64,000 nucleotides of DNA from Pseudanabaena sp. UWO311 (GTDB lineage: Bacteria; Cyanobacteriota; Cyanobacteriia; Pseudanabaenales; Pseudanabaenaceae). The notes under the pieces were generated by a model that worked only from the letters and a program-made list of their open reading frames with translations, was not told where the DNA came from and made no database searches. Shown one piece after another: positions 24,678 through 35,232 of the stretch. Numbering within the stretch: the stretch's first letter is position 1; each line of letters starts with the position of its first letter. Made by a program: the position numbers and the translations under genes. The stretch lies in the NCBI RefSeq assembly GCF_006937785.1, contig NZ_SJEE01000001.1, forward strand, positions 248,001-312,000, read 5' to 3'.

Positions 24678-27014
24678 ATGTTGACACAAAATAATCAGCC
24701 AAAAAACCAACCTCAATCAGCAGATGCTGAAATAAATGGTAATAGCGCTACTGCAACTAATGCAGAGTCTCTCGAAAACTTACTAGAAGATGCCTTTTCA
24801 ACCATTCCTCAAGAGCCTAAACAAAAAAAATGGGGCTGGAGATCGCTGTCTCTGCGGAACAAGGCAACGTTATTAGCAGTATTGATTAGTACGATTCCTG
24901 TAGTCGCGATCGGTAGTGCAGCTTACTACTTCTCTAGCCGTTCACTTGATGAACAAATTCGTGAATCGCAGCTGCAAAAGATCAGTACGGTCGCTAACAA
25001 AATCAATCGCTTTATATATGAGCGTTATGGCGATGTTCAAGTACTGGCAAGTCATCCTATTTTCACAAATCGCAAGGCTCAAGCTGTTATTAACCTAGCC
25101 GATCGCGAAGCTATTTTGAATGACTATGCCAAAGTCTATGGCGTATACAACCTGATTGCGTTTGCGGATTTGGAGGGGAACACGCCAATTCGTTCAACGA
25201 TTACAGATGATCCTGCACCAAATATCAAAGAACGTGACTTCTTTAAAATGGCTTTATCCACAGGTAAGCCATTCATTAGTCAGCCTGGGAAATCAACCGT
25301 TACCAAAAAAGTTAGCTTGTTTTTATCCTCTCCTGTAAAGGAAATTGGCTCAGATAAGCTTATTGGCGTTGTGCGGACAAGGATACCAATTGAAAAACTT
25401 GAGGATGTTGTTAAAGATGGTGTTAGTGAAGATGAAGAATACCATTTGATTGATGGGGCAGGCAAAATGTTTGTAGTCAAAGAAAAGGAAGAATTAGATA
25501 AATCAGCTAAAGAATCATTTCCCAGCCTAGCTTCTGCGATTGACCGCAAGACTGCTGCTACAGAAATCAGTATCGATAGTGGTAAAGAGCAACTCTTAGC
25601 CTATTTCCCATTGCCTAATTTTCAGAATATGCCCAATCTCAATTTGGGCGTAATCTTATCGATTGAGACTCGTTTAGCCTTTAAACCCCAACGCGATCTG
25701 TTAATTACTCTAGCTACTGGAACAGGCATTACTACTATATTAGTAGCATTGTTAGCAGCTTTTATCGCCAATCGAGCTGTAAAACCAATTCAAGAAGCGG
25801 CTACAGTGGCCGAAAAGATTGGGCTAGGCGATCTAGATACTCGCCTTGAGGTAGTGAGTGAAGATGAGCTAGGTGTTTTGTCTAGTAACATCAATGGCAT
25901 GGTCGAGCAACTCAAGTATCTGAGTGACATTCAGCAACAAGAAGCAGGAAGATTGGAAAATGCCCGTAAAGAGGCGAGAGCAGAAGCCGATGAACGGGCG
26001 GAACAACAAAAACAAGAAAAAGAATTTTTGCAACGTCGTGCATTAGAGCTATTGATGGAAGTTGATCCTGTTAGTCGTGGTGACTTGACGATTCGGGCGA
26101 ACGTAACTGCTGACGAAGTTGGGACGATCGCTGACTCGTACAACGCGATTATTCGTAACTTACGGAAACTAGTAGTTGAAGTGCAGGGAGCCTCACAATC
26201 TGTAACCCAAACGACTATCAGTAATGAAATATCAGTGCGATCGGTTTCTAATGAAGCATTGAAGCAGTCGGAATCGATTAACTCAGCGCTACAGGAAATT
26301 AAAGTCATGACTGAGTCAAGTCGAGGCGTAGAAAATAGAGCCAAACAAGCCGAACAGGGAATGCAAGTAGCAGTATCAGCCCTGCAAGAAGGAGACGAGG
26401 CGATGAACCGCACGGTTGAAGGGATTTCTGAGATCCGTGAAACTGTGTCGGAAACTGCGAAAAAGGTCAAACGTCTGGGAGAAACTTCACAAAAGATTTC
26501 GCGGATTGTTAACTTGATTAGTAACTTTGCCGCCCAAACTAACCTACTAGCTCTTAATGCTGCGATTGAAGCAGCCCGTGCTGGTGAAGAGGGACGAGGA
26601 TTTAGTGTGGTTGCGGAAGAGGTTCGAGATCTGGCGGAACAGTCGGCAACATCAACGGCAGAAATCGAACAATTAGTAGAAGAGATTCAATCTCAAACTA
26701 ATGAAGTAGTTGCAGCAATGGAAACTGGTACAGAACAGGTAGTCGCAGGGACAAAGCTTGTCCAAAATGCTCGTGAAAAGCTAAATCAGATTTCGATGGT
26801 GAGCAAACAAGTAAACTCAATTGTGCGCGAGATTGCGATCGCTGCGAATACCCAGACTAAAACCTCAGATCACATGGGTGAGACAATGCAAAGTATTGCC
26901 GCAATTGCTGAAGATACATCCAAGCAGTCCGAAGACGTAGCACGATCGTTCTCTGAGCTTTTGCAAGTTGCTCAAGATTTACAGGTGAGTGTATCTCAGT
27001 TTAAGGTTGCTTAA
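24678..27014 (+). CDS. Methyl-accepting chemotaxis protein 1 (PilJ-like)
   Basis: 778 residues. An acidic ~60-residue cytoplasmic leader is followed by TM1 (~63-84), a periplasmic Cache-type sensor (~90-335), TM2 (~340-364), a HAMP domain, a coiled segment and a second HAMP-like unit with [11 protein letters not shown] (~455-510). The signalling hairpin has its tip at [19 protein letters not shown] (~620). There is no GAF/phytochrome module, so unlike PixJ it is unlikely to be a bilin photoreceptor. A Cache ligand is likely. Glu/Gln pairs in the adaptation helices are present but no CheR/CheB is encoded in the window. It is followed by a paralogue. Confidence 0.92.
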   Translation: MLTQNNQPKNQPQSADAEINGNSATATNAESLENLLEDAFSTIPQEPKQKKWGWRSLSLRNKATLLAVLISTIPVVAIGSAAYYFSSRSLDEQIRESQLQKISTVANKINRFIYERYGDVQVLASHPIFTNRKAQAVINLADREAILNDYAKVYGVYNLIAFADLEGNTPIRSTITDDPAPNIKERDFFKMALSTGKPFISQPGKSTVTKKVSLFLSSPVKEIGSDKLIGVVRTRIPIEKLEDVVKDGVSEDEEYHLIDGAGKMFVVKEKEELDKSAKESFPSLASAIDRKTAATEISIDSGKEQLLAYFPLPNFQNMPNLNLGVILSIETRLAFKPQRDLLITLATGTGITTILVALLAAFIANRAVKPIQEAATVAEKIGLGDLDTRLEVVSEDELGVLSSNINGMVEQLKYLSDIQQQEAGRLENARKEARAEADERAEQQKQEKEFLQRRALELLMEVDPVSRGDLTIRANVTADEVGTIADSYNAIIRNLRKLVVEVQGASQSVTQTTISNEISVRSVSNEALKQSESINSALQEIKVMTESSRGVENRAKQAEQGMQVAVSALQEGDEAMNRTVEGISEIRETVSETAKKVKRLGETSQKISRIVNLISNFAAQTNLLALNAAIEAARAGEEGRGFSVVAEEVRDLAEQSATSTAEIEQLVEEIQSQTNEVVAAMETGTEQVVAGTKLVQNAREKLNQISMVSKQVNSIVREIAIAANTQTKTSDHMGETMQSIAAIAEDTSKQSEDVARSFSELLQVAQDLQVSVSQFKVA

Positions 27015-27027
27015 GTTAAAGATGGTC

Positions 27028-27060
27028 AAAGATGGTCAGCGCTTTTCGCTGACCATCTTT
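27028..27060. repeat. 14-bp hairpin between the two MCP genes
   Basis: AAAGATGGTCAGCG pairs with CGCTGACCATCTTT around a 5-base loop. A direct copy of AAAGATGGTCA lies just before it at 27018. It may partly terminate or stabilise the message. Confidence 0.75.
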
Positions 27061-27093
27061 ATTAAATATTAATCATTAGATTTAGAGAAAATT

Positions 27094-29697
27094 ATGTTAC
27101 TTAAAGACAAACCTGAGATGCCATCACCTGAGGATGCAGAGAAAATCTCACTTGTAACATCATCAGAAGACAGACAGATTTCGTTAACAAAGGCGAGATT
27201 GCCTAGACCTAAAGTCCCTTTTTGGAAGTTGCCCTCACAAGCTTGGAACAGCTTGGGTGTACGCTGGAAATTATCGATCGTACTATTGTTGGCTTCGGGG
27301 CTGCCAGTATTAATCGTGACCCAGACACTGGTTAAATACTCAGAACAGGCTGCTCTTAGAGAATTACGTACTTCAGTAAAAGAGAAAGGTTCGTTTTTTG
27401 TTTCGGAATATGTGCTTTGGACAAACAATGAAAGTAAGAAGGATGCCGAAGCGATCGCCAAAAGTATTGAAGATTCTAACTTGGATCTAAGCGATGCAAC
27501 TGCCCTAGCCCCTAAACGTTCTATTCTGCAACCATTACTTCAAATGAGCGGCGAAGGGCTCGATCCTGAATCGATTAAGAATGTAAAGTTGATCACAGAT
27601 AGCAGTGGTCGCAGTATTGAAGGAAATGCACTTGTTCTAAATGATGATTTTTCTAAGTTTCCACCGTTAGCAGCTAAAGACCAAAAGGAATTAGTTCCTC
27701 AGTTTTACAGACAGGAAACAGTCCCAGCGAATAGCAATTTATCGAATCTGCCGATTGTTAAAAATGCGATCGCGACTGGCAAGCCGATGTATGGAATTGA
27801 ATTGGTAAAATCAGCCGATCTACAAGCCTTAGGATTAGAAAAGCAAGCTAACATTGGCATTCGCCCCCAAATAACACAGGGGCTTATAGCATCAAAGCAG
27901 CCAGCTCCAATAGGAACCTACGACACTGAGCAGGGTAAGTCTGGCTTAGTAAGTATGGCGGTATATCCAATCAAGGTCAAAGGACGTGTAGTCGGGACTG
28001 CTGTGGTGGGAGCCTTGCTCAATCGAAACTATGGCATCGTTGATAAGTTTTCTAAAAGATACAATATTCCCACAGCAACGATTTTTGCACAAGATTGGCG
28101 AATCACCACCAACGTTCCTTATGTCGATCCGAACACTAAAAGCGCAGATAGTACCAGAGCGATCGGCACTCGTGCGGCGCGTGAAGTGTCGGATGCGTTG
28201 CTACAACAAGGTCAAGAATATATTGGGGAAACGAATATTACAGGTGTCAATTACTTGACATTTTATGCTCCTCTTTATGATCACCGTAAGCTACTTGATG
28301 ATACTGCCAAGCCCGTTGGCATTGCTTCTGTGGGTCTTCCTCTATCCGAAGTTCAAGAACTGTTAAGCATCTTGTCTAATGATGGCTATATAATCGCCTT
28401 GATTTCGATTGTGATTGCTAGTGCGATCGGTTTAATCATTGCTGGCTCTTTTTCCAGCCCCTTGCGCCGTTTGTCAAGTTTCACTCAAAAAGTGGGTCGT
28501 GGCGAAATGACCGAAAGATTAGCTGATAGCGATCGCGGTGATGAAATTGGCACCCTGTCACAAGAGCTCAACAACATGGCTGAACAGCTAGAAATGCTGA
28601 TTGCTGAGAAGCAGCTAGAAGCAGAGCGTATCGCGGTAGCTAGGCAGGAGGCAGCTAAAACCGAGGCAGAATCACGTATTCAAGAGCAACGTCAAGCGAA
28701 GGAATTCCTACAAAAACGAGCCTTGGAATTACTGATCGAAGTTGATCCAATCAGTCGTGGTGATTTAACTATTCGCGCTAATGTCACTGAAGATGAAATT
28801 GGCACGATTGCTGACTCCTATAATGCCACTATCAGAAACCTCAGTAAGCTGGTACTAGAAGTACAATCTGCGTCTCAGTCAGTATCTCAAAACGTTTTGA
28901 AGAATCAACCAACTATGGAAAACGTATCCAATGGAGCTTCAGAACAAGTAATAGCGATTAATCAGACTCTTGCAAGAATTCATACGCTCACCGAATTGAT
29001 CGCAGGTGTAGAAATGCGTGCAGTTCAAGCGGAAGCAAAGGTGGAATCAACGAACCAAGTGCTGATTGAAGGTGATGCGGCAATGAATAGAACAGTTGAA
29101 GGCTTCACGGCAATTCGTGAGACTGTAGCTGAAACCGCCGAAAAAGTGCAGCAATTAGGAGAGGCTTCCCAAAAAATCTCGAAGGTTGTCAAACTAATTA
29201 GTGGGTTTGCCAATCAGACCAATATGCTAGCGTTAAACGCTTCGATTGAAGCCGCAAGAGCTGGTGAGGAAGGTCAGGGCTTTGGTGTAGTTGCTAACGA
29301 AGTTCGTGCACTTGCCCAACGTTCGGCAAAAGCTACCACCGAAATTCGACAGTTGATCGAGGAAATCCAAGCTCAAGTTAGTGCCCTGATCAAAGCAATG
29401 GCAACGGGGACAAAACAAGTAAACAGTGGTTCACAATTGGTTGAAGAAACCCGCCAAAAGCTAACTGATATTTCGGTATCTAGCCAACAAGTTAACCAAT
29501 TGGTGAGGGAAATCGCTCAATCAGCTTCTTTGCAATCACAGACTTCGGATCAGGCTAGCCAAACGATTCAAAACGTAGCTGAGATAGCCACTGCCAACTC
29601 TGGCTATGCCCAAAACCTCAATGATTCCTTTAGCGAGTTACTTAAAGTTGCCGAAGAATTGCAAGTTAGTGTAGCTCAGTTTAAAGTCAATACTTAG
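27094..29697 (+). CDS. Methyl-accepting chemotaxis protein 2 (PilJ-like)
   Basis: 867 residues with the same plan as MCP 1: cytoplasmic leader, TM1 (~58-78), a larger periplasmic sensor (~80-430), TM2 (~431-455), HAMP, second HAMP-like unit with [11 protein letters not shown] (~550), and signalling domain with tip [19 protein letters not shown]. The signalling halves of the two MCPs are closely alike, whereas the sensor halves differ. This points to tandem duplication followed by sensor divergence or replacement. The two may form mixed arrays with one CheA. Its stop lies 45 bases before the CheA-like start. Confidence 0.92.
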   Translation: MLLKDKPEMPSPEDAEKISLVTSSEDRQISLTKARLPRPKVPFWKLPSQAWNSLGVRWKLSIVLLLASGLPVLIVTQTLVKYSEQAALRELRTSVKEKGSFFVSEYVLWTNNESKKDAEAIAKSIEDSNLDLSDATALAPKRSILQPLLQMSGEGLDPESIKNVKLITDSSGRSIEGNALVLNDDFSKFPPLAAKDQKELVPQFYRQETVPANSNLSNLPIVKNAIATGKPMYGIELVKSADLQALGLEKQANIGIRPQITQGLIASKQPAPIGTYDTEQGKSGLVSMAVYPIKVKGRVVGTAVVGALLNRNYGIVDKFSKRYNIPTATIFAQDWRITTNVPYVDPNTKSADSTRAIGTRAAREVSDALLQQGQEYIGETNITGVNYLTFYAPLYDHRKLLDDTAKPVGIASVGLPLSEVQELLSILSNDGYIIALISIVIASAIGLIIAGSFSSPLRRLSSFTQKVGRGEMTERLADSDRGDEIGTLSQELNNMAEQLEMLIAEKQLEAERIAVARQEAAKTEAESRIQEQRQAKEFLQKRALELLIEVDPISRGDLTIRANVTEDEIGTIADSYNATIRNLSKLVLEVQSASQSVSQNVLKNQPTMENVSNGASEQVIAINQTLARIHTLTELIAGVEMRAVQAEAKVESTNQVLIEGDAAMNRTVEGFTAIRETVAETAEKVQQLGEASQKISKVVKLISGFANQTNMLALNASIEAARAGEEGQGFGVVANEVRALAQRSAKATTEIRQLIEEIQAQVSALIKAMATGTKQVNSGSQLVEETRQKLTDISVSSQQVNQLVREIAQSASLQSQTSDQASQTIQNVAEIATANSGYAQNLNDSFSELLKVAEELQVSVAQFKVNT

Positions 29698-29742
29698 AAT
29701 CCATAAAGAGAGAGAATCAGGCAAAAAAGCAGGATAGCAGCC

Positions 29743-32700
29743 ATGTACAGCACAGAAACAGAAATCCATGATCAGGCTTACCAATTTTTTAAGCAAGAAG
29801 CACCTGAATTTTTGCAAACGATTGAGACAGGCTTGCTCTGTTTGCGTGAAGATCGTAGCACCAATAATATCCATTCGATCATGCGAGCTGCTCACTCGAT
29901 CAAAGGCGGTTCCGCTAGCCTCAATCTCGAAGGTATCAAAACGGTCGCTCATCAATTAGAAGATGTATTCAGATCGCTATACCGTTTTGAAGGCGAGATT
30001 GATGCCGATGTAGAAGGTCTTTTGTTTCAAGCTTATGATTGCTTGCGTTTGCCATTGATGGATCAACTGCAATCAGGACAATACGACTCTGCTGCTGCGA
30101 TCGCAGCAGCAGAACCAGTATTTGAAGTGCTAAAGATGTATTTGGGTGATACAGATGAAGATGTTGAATTACCAACAGCGGCTGAGTTAGGTGTTGATAT
30201 TGTTCAGATCGTCTTTGAAGGTGATGTGCAACAGGGTCTTATCCGCTTACAAAATGTCCTAGCCAACCCTGAAGGCATACCTGTGGCTGGGGAAATTCGA
30301 GCGCAAATAGAAGTATTCAGCGGTATTGGTGAATTACTAAATCTGTCTGGGTTTAAAGCGATCGCCAATGCCACCCTAAAGGCTCTTGAAAATAATTCTG
30401 ACAATCCCATTTTGGTAGGTCAAGTTGCTGTTGCTAATTTTGAAGCTGCCCGTGATGAGGTTTTGGCTGGTGATCGCGCTCAAGGTGGGCAACCCAGTCC
30501 AGAGTTAATTGCCTTAACAAAATCTCATTTTCAAGCTAGTCAAACCCCATCTAGTCAGATTGAGACAATTCCAACATCAACAATTTCAGACTTGATGGAG
30601 GAGGATCCTTTTGAGGCAGATTTTGACAATGCTGACGATTGGTTCCAGTCTTTAGAGAATGAACTCAATGAGATTAATTTTCCAGATCCTAACTCAGAAC
30701 TAGAACTTGAAACACAGACTGATTTAGCCCCAGACAATTTCTTTGGTGATTCTCTAGAAGCAGAATTAGATTTATTTGCTGATAATCAAGAATTTGATCG
30801 TTTTGACGATATCGAAGTCATCAATTCTGAAAATCATACTGATTTATCAGAAACAAAAACAGAAAATGATGCATTTGATTTTGATGTTGATAATCTTGAT
30901 CAAGGTTTTGATATTTTTACTGAAACGATAGGTCAAAATGCCAATAATTCTATAGAAATAGATCGGTTTGAAGAAGGAGATGAAGTAGAAGAACTAGAGA
31001 AAATAGATCCGTTTGAAGAAGGAGATGAAGTAGAAGAACTAGAGAAAATAGATCCGTTTGAAGAAGGAGATGAAGTAGAAAAAGTATCAGATATATCTGC
31101 ACTCTCTAATTTCTTTGAACCTCAAGAAGCCTCATTAGCAAATACATCTTCTTCCAAATTAGCTGGAAATGAGCCACAGCTTCCCAAGACAATACCTGCT
31201 AATTATATTACCCAAGAGGCTGTCAGTACAACTAAAAATGCAATTCCTTCTATTGCCGAAACTATTCGCGTTGCAATACCCAGATTAGATCGATTAAATA
31301 ATTATTCTAGTGAATTAGTAACGCAAGATAATGCTTCAATTCTTCAAAATCAGCAGCTTCAAGCCAAAATTGAACGCATTCAAAAGCAATTTAAAGGTTT
31401 TGATCAGCTCTCTAAAAATTTACAAACTTGGCTTGATAAAGCGCAGCGATCGCAGGTTAGAACTCGAGAGATGACTGTAGATTCTCCTCATCCCGATACC
31501 TCAGAGACTAATGCGATCTCCAACAGCTTTTCCCCTTCTACGACTCTACTGGCAGATTTCGATCCATTATTAATGGATTCCTATAGCCATCTGCATAGTT
31601 TTATCCAAGAAGCGCTCGAAGATATTGCGCAAATGGATGAAGGGATGCGCGACATGACAGTTTTAATGCAACAGACGCAACAAACGCAAAGGCGCAAGCA
31701 GCAAATTCTCAAACAAGTACGTTATGACTTGCTGTGGTCGAGAATGTTGCCACTGGGAGATATTCTCAGCAGTTTGCCGCGCATGGTGCGGGAGATGTCA
31801 AACAAATATAACAAGCAGGTCAATCTAAAATTAATTGGGACAGGAACATTAGTTGATAAATCGATATTAGAAAAACTTTATGATCCCTTTGTACATCTAG
31901 TCCGTAATGCTTTCGATCATGGTACTGAACCAGCTCAAAATCGACTAGATCGAGGCAAGCCCTTGATTGCCAGTATTGAAATTCGTGCTTATTATCGCGG
32001 CAATCAAACCTATATCGAAATCAAAGATGATGGTCAAGGGATTAATCCCGATAAAGTCAAAGCAAAGGCGATCTCATCTGGTTTATTATCGTCTGAACAA
32101 GCCAATCAGATTACTGATGAAGAAGTTTATCAGTTTTTGTTTGAACCTAATTTTTCGACAGCGGCTGTAGTGTCTGAGCTCTCAGGTCGAGGGATGGGGC
32201 TATCGACTGTCCAAGAGCAAGTTCGTAGTCTTAAAGGTTCAATTGAAGTCAAGTCGGAACTAGGACAAGGTACGACTTTTACGATTAAACTACCGCTTAC
32301 TTTGAGCATTGCTAAGCTGATGATTTTCAGCATTCAAGAACGATTATTGGCGATCGCGATCGATAGCTTACTAGGTATTATCACCGTTGATAGTAATGAC
32401 ATTCAAATTATCCAAGGTAATGAGTTCTATCGTTTTGAAGATCGGTTAGTTCCTTTATATCCAATATCTTTATTTGCTGATGGTTATCCATTGCCCAAGC
32501 AGTCCCTAGATATGTTTAACACGGAGTCATTTACGGAAGAGAATCAGACTACCTTACTGCTTTTTTCTGATGGCGAGCAAGTTGTAGCTCTCCCTATTGA
32601 TCGGGTGCTTAATGAGCAGGAGTTAGCGATTAAACCTTTTGGAAAAGCAATCACACCGCCACCTTATTTATACGGTTGTACAGTTTTGGGCAATGGAACA

Positions 32701-33198
32701 CTTGTACCCGTAATTGATAGTTCAGTTTTGCTCTCTATCAAACAGTCTACCAAATCCTTGCTATCAGCATCGCCATCCGCAGACGCATCTACTAACACAC
32801 CTTTATTGGAAGCAAAGCCTGTTGCGCCTAAGCGAAAAACAATCTTAATTGTGGATGATTCACTCACTGTTCGCCAAGCACTGTATTTGACCTTAGAAAA
32901 ATACGGCTATCAAGTGATTCAAGCTGGTGATGGACGCGAAGCTCTCGAAAAGCTTGCTAGATCTTCTGAAATTCAAGCAGTGTTGTGTGATGTGGAAATG
33001 CCGAACATGAATGGATTTGAATTTTTAGCTGCTTGTGGTAAAGATGTCCGTTATCGAAAGATACCTGTAGCCATGCTTACTTCCCGCAGCGGTGCTAAGC
33101 ATCGCGGCGTTGCTCAAATGCTAGGGGCTTCAGGATATCTCACCAAACCCTATTTAGAGCAAGAATTAATCAAAACTATCCAAGGGCTAATCGTATAG
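29743..33198 (+). CDS. CheA-type hybrid histidine kinase with C-terminal receiver (PilL-like)
   Basis: 1151 residues. The N-terminal Hpt has its phospho-acceptor H51 in AAHSIKGGSAS. A second helical unit (~155-260) looks like an Hpt that has lost its histidine. A long acidic linker (~270-480) contains a 15-residue tandem repeat. The kinase core follows, with N box HLVRNAFDHG (~716-725), G boxes DDGQGIN and GRGMGLST, a CheW-like regulatory domain (~865-1005), and a receiver (~1032-1150) with phospho-Asp in VLCDVEMP. It is the signal-processing kinase of the operon, phosphorylating the PATAN-REC and CheY-like proteins. Confidence 0.93.
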   Translation: MYSTETEIHDQAYQFFKQEAPEFLQTIETGLLCLREDRSTNNIHSIMRAAHSIKGGSASLNLEGIKTVAHQLEDVFRSLYRFEGEIDADVEGLLFQAYDCLRLPLMDQLQSGQYDSAAAIAAAEPVFEVLKMYLGDTDEDVELPTAAELGVDIVQIVFEGDVQQGLIRLQNVLANPEGIPVAGEIRAQIEVFSGIGELLNLSGFKAIANATLKALENNSDNPILVGQVAVANFEAARDEVLAGDRAQGGQPSPELIALTKSHFQASQTPSSQIETIPTSTISDLMEEDPFEADFDNADDWFQSLENELNEINFPDPNSELELETQTDLAPDNFFGDSLEAELDLFADNQEFDRFDDIEVINSENHTDLSETKTENDAFDFDVDNLDQGFDIFTETIGQNANNSIEIDRFEEGDEVEELEKIDPFEEGDEVEELEKIDPFEEGDEVEKVSDISALSNFFEPQEASLANTSSSKLAGNEPQLPKTIPANYITQEAVSTTKNAIPSIAETIRVAIPRLDRLNNYSSELVTQDNASILQNQQLQAKIERIQKQFKGFDQLSKNLQTWLDKAQRSQVRTREMTVDSPHPDTSETNAISNSFSPSTTLLADFDPLLMDSYSHLHSFIQEALEDIAQMDEGMRDMTVLMQQTQQTQRRKQQILKQVRYDLLWSRMLPLGDILSSLPRMVREMSNKYNKQVNLKLIGTGTLVDKSILEKLYDPFVHLVRNAFDHGTEPAQNRLDRGKPLIASIEIRAYYRGNQTYIEIKDDGQGINPDKVKAKAISSGLLSSEQANQITDEEVYQFLFEPNFSTAAVVSELSGRGMGLSTVQEQVRSLKGSIEVKSELGQGTTFTIKLPLTLSIAKLMIFSIQERLLAIAIDSLLGIITVDSNDIQIIQGNEFYRFEDRLVPLYPISLFADGYPLPKQSLDMFNTESFTEENQTTLLLFSDGEQVVALPIDRVLNEQELAIKPFGKAITPPPYLYGCTVLGNGTLVPVIDSSVLLSIKQSTKSLLSASPSADASTNTPLLEAKPVAPKRKTILIVDDSLTVRQALYLTLEKYGYQVIQAGDGREALEKLARSSEIQAVLCDVEMPNMNGFEFLAACGKDVRYRKIPVAMLTSRSGAKHRGVAQMLGASGYLTKPYLEQELIKTIQGLIV
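30961..31083 (+). repeat. 45-bp coding minisatellite in the CheA-like gene
   Basis: Two full and one partial copy of a 45-bp unit encode the acidic 15-residue block DPFEEGDEVEELEKI. Copies are nearly identical at the DNA level, so the expansion is recent. It lengthens the flexible linker between Hpt and kinase core without a frame change. Confidence 0.85.
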
Positions 33199-33255
33199 GC
33201 GGCTCGAATCTCTTCCTATATCAGATTTCACTATCCGAATTAATAATTAAGTACT

Positions 33256-33711
33256 ATGCTCAGCAACAAAAAAAAAGTAGAAACGCTTAAATTCCTGATC
33301 TTCACGATGGCAGACCTCAATTTAGCGATCGGCATTGAGAGTGTGGTGCGAATTATCCCTTTACCTAAAATTCATCGTAGTGGTGATAAATTATTGGGAA
33401 TAGCGAACTATGAAGATCAAGAGGTTTTAGTCATTGATTTGTACAAGCGAATCTATGGTAAGGAGATAAATCTAGCTAAAGGCTTTTTGGTAATTTTTTC
33501 GGGTCTAAACTCTTTGTTTGGCATTACGATCGCCAACTTACCAAATGTGGAGAATGTTTCTGTAAATAGTTTGCAGCCAATACCATCTGCATATCGCGAG
33601 CTTGACACATTAGGAATTGCTAGTCACACAATGCAAGTCTCCATTAAAAGATCTAATCCACAAACTGTATTTCTACTAGATTCCGAACTGTTGCTAAAAA
33701 TGGCAGCTTAG
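33256..33711 (+). CDS. Second CheW-like protein
   Basis: 151 residues forming one CheW fold: VETLKFLIFTMADLNLAIGI, then the GIANYEDQEVLVIDL segment and a closing strand pair. It is the last gene of the chemotaxis operon, 57 bases after the CheA-like stop. It may serve the second receptor or act as a competing adaptor. The sequence is clearly diverged from the CheW at 24030. Confidence 0.82.
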   Translation: MLSNKKKVETLKFLIFTMADLNLAIGIESVVRIIPLPKIHRSGDKLLGIANYEDQEVLVIDLYKRIYGKEINLAKGFLVIFSGLNSLFGITIANLPNVENVSVNSLQPIPSAYRELDTLGIASHTMQVSIKRSNPQTVFLLDSELLLKMAA

Positions 33712-33752
33712 CAGCCTGTCGGAGCATTGATTTCTGTCAAATAAGATTTACT

Positions 33753-33827
33753 GTAGGGTGCGTTAGCCATAGCGTAACGCACCGTCTGGACTTTGATGGT
33801 GCGTTACGCTGCGCTAACTCACCCTAC
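33753..33827. repeat. Dispersed palindromic repeat (GGGTGCGTTA type)
   Basis: Left arm 33753-33783 and right arm 33798-33827 form a ~30-bp imperfect stem starting GTAGGGTG. The sequence matches in style the GTAGGGTGCGTTACGC repeats common in filamentous cyanobacterial genomes. It lies between the operon end and the argD terminator. Confidence 0.75.
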
Positions 33828-33846
33828 AACTAACTTAACTGCCGCC

Positions 33847-33885
33847 AAAAAGAGCAAGTGTTGCGAAGCAACACTTGCTCTTTTT
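33847..33885 (-). terminator. Terminator of argD
   Basis: An 18-bp perfect stem (33847-33864/33868-33885), apex GC-GAA-GC, with T-runs on both strands. It starts 3 bases past the argD stop and could act in both directions. Confidence 0.88.
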
Positions 33886-33888
33886 TAT

Positions 33889-35148
33889 CTAGAAAGCAGC
33901 GATCGCCTTTTCGACGATGGCTAAAGCTTGGTCAATCTCCTCAGCAGAGACGATCAGAGGTGGCACAAAGCGCACCACTTTCACACCCGCAGGAACTAGC
34001 AGCAAACCATTTTCAATTCCTGCCGCAACCACATCACGAGCTTGGATATTGCTAGACTCTTGCAAAACTAACCCATCGATTAAGCCCCAGCCACGGACTG
34101 AAGCAATATGCTGAGGATAGCGATCGCAAATAGCTTGTAGTCCAGTTCGCAATTGCTGACCACGCTCTCTCGCATTGGCAATCAAATTATCCTGAACCAT
34201 CGTGCTACAAACGGCTAAGGCAACCGCACAGACAAAAGGATTACCACCGAAGGTACTCGCATGATCCCCAGCCTCAAACACATCGCAATGCGCCTTACAC
34301 ATCATCGCGCCAATGGGAATGCCGCCGCCTAATCCCTTTGCTGAAGTGAAGATATCGGGCTGAATGCCAAGATTTTCATAACCCCAGAGCATTCCACTAC
34401 GTCCCATACCAACTTGAACTTCATCAATAATTAACAGAATTTTCTTCTCGTCACAGATTTCACGAACCCGCGCAAAGTAAGCGCGATCGCCAGGATTTAC
34501 ACCACCTTCACCTTGTAGTGGTTCGAGCATGATCGCGCAAAGTCTACCTTCATACTTTTTGACAGCATCTTCAAGGGCGGCAATGTCGTTATATTTAATG
34601 TAGTCAAATCCTTGGACAAGGGGCGCAAAATTCTTGTGGTATTTAGGTTGCCCCGTTGCTGTGACAGTAGCAAGGGTACGTCCGTGAAAACTAGCATTTG
34701 CGGTTAAAATCAAGGGATCTTCAATGCCGAGCTTAGTATGGGCATACTTACGAGCTAATTTGATTGCGCCTTCATTTGCCTCAGCACCAGAGTTACAGAA
34801 AAAAGCCTTATCCGCACAAGAGTTTTGTACCAGCCATTTAGCCAATTGACCTTGAGGCGCAAAATAGAACAAATTAGAGGCATGGTGTAGAGTTTGGATT
34901 TGTTCAGTTACGGCTTTGACCATTGCGGGATGCGCATGTCCCAACGTACAAGTAGCAATGCCCGCTACAAAATCCAAATATTCTTTACCTGTGCTGTCCC
35001 AGACTCGGCAACCTGCGCCTCGCTCTAAGGCGATCGGGAAGCGAGCATAGGTACTCATCACATATTGATTAAACTCGGAAATAGGATCAGTTGAAACCTG
35101 AGTATCTGCCTGAACTTGAGATTGTACTTCTAACGTAGTTGGAGACAT
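33889..35148 (-). CDS. argD: Acetylornithine aminotransferase
   Basis: 419 residues, class III PLP-dependent aminotransferase, converting N-acetylglutamate semialdehyde to N-acetylornithine in arginine synthesis. Visible hallmarks are CNSGAEANEGAIKLAR (cofactor phosphate), FHGRTLA, LIIDEVQVGMGRSG and the PLP lysine in TSAKGLGGGIPIGA. ArgD is preferred over GABA or ornithine aminotransferases because of overall length and the ANEGAIKLARKYA block. It is the only such gene in the window. It is monocistronic, with a strong terminator. Confidence 0.93.
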   Translation of the reverse strand: MSPTTLEVQSQVQADTQVSTDPISEFNQYVMSTYARFPIALERGAGCRVWDSTGKEYLDFVAGIATCTLGHAHPAMVKAVTEQIQTLHHASNLFYFAPQGQLAKWLVQNSCADKAFFCNSGAEANEGAIKLARKYAHTKLGIEDPLILTANASFHGRTLATVTATGQPKYHKNFAPLVQGFDYIKYNDIAALEDAVKKYEGRLCAIMLEPLQGEGGVNPGDRAYFARVREICDEKKILLIIDEVQVGMGRSGMLWGYENLGIQPDIFTSAKGLGGGIPIGAMMCKAHCDVFEAGDHASTFGGNPFVCAVALAVCSTMVQDNLIANARERGQQLRTGLQAICDRYPQHIASVRGWGLIDGLVLQESSNIQARDVVAAGIENGLLLVPAGVKVVRFVPPLIVSAEEIDQALAIVEKAIAAF

Positions 35149-35232
35149 GGATAAAAATGTGATAATGCTGTTAATTTCATTATGAATGATACGAGAGTTT
35201 TCGTAAGTACTTCTGTAGTGGAATTAGCTAAT

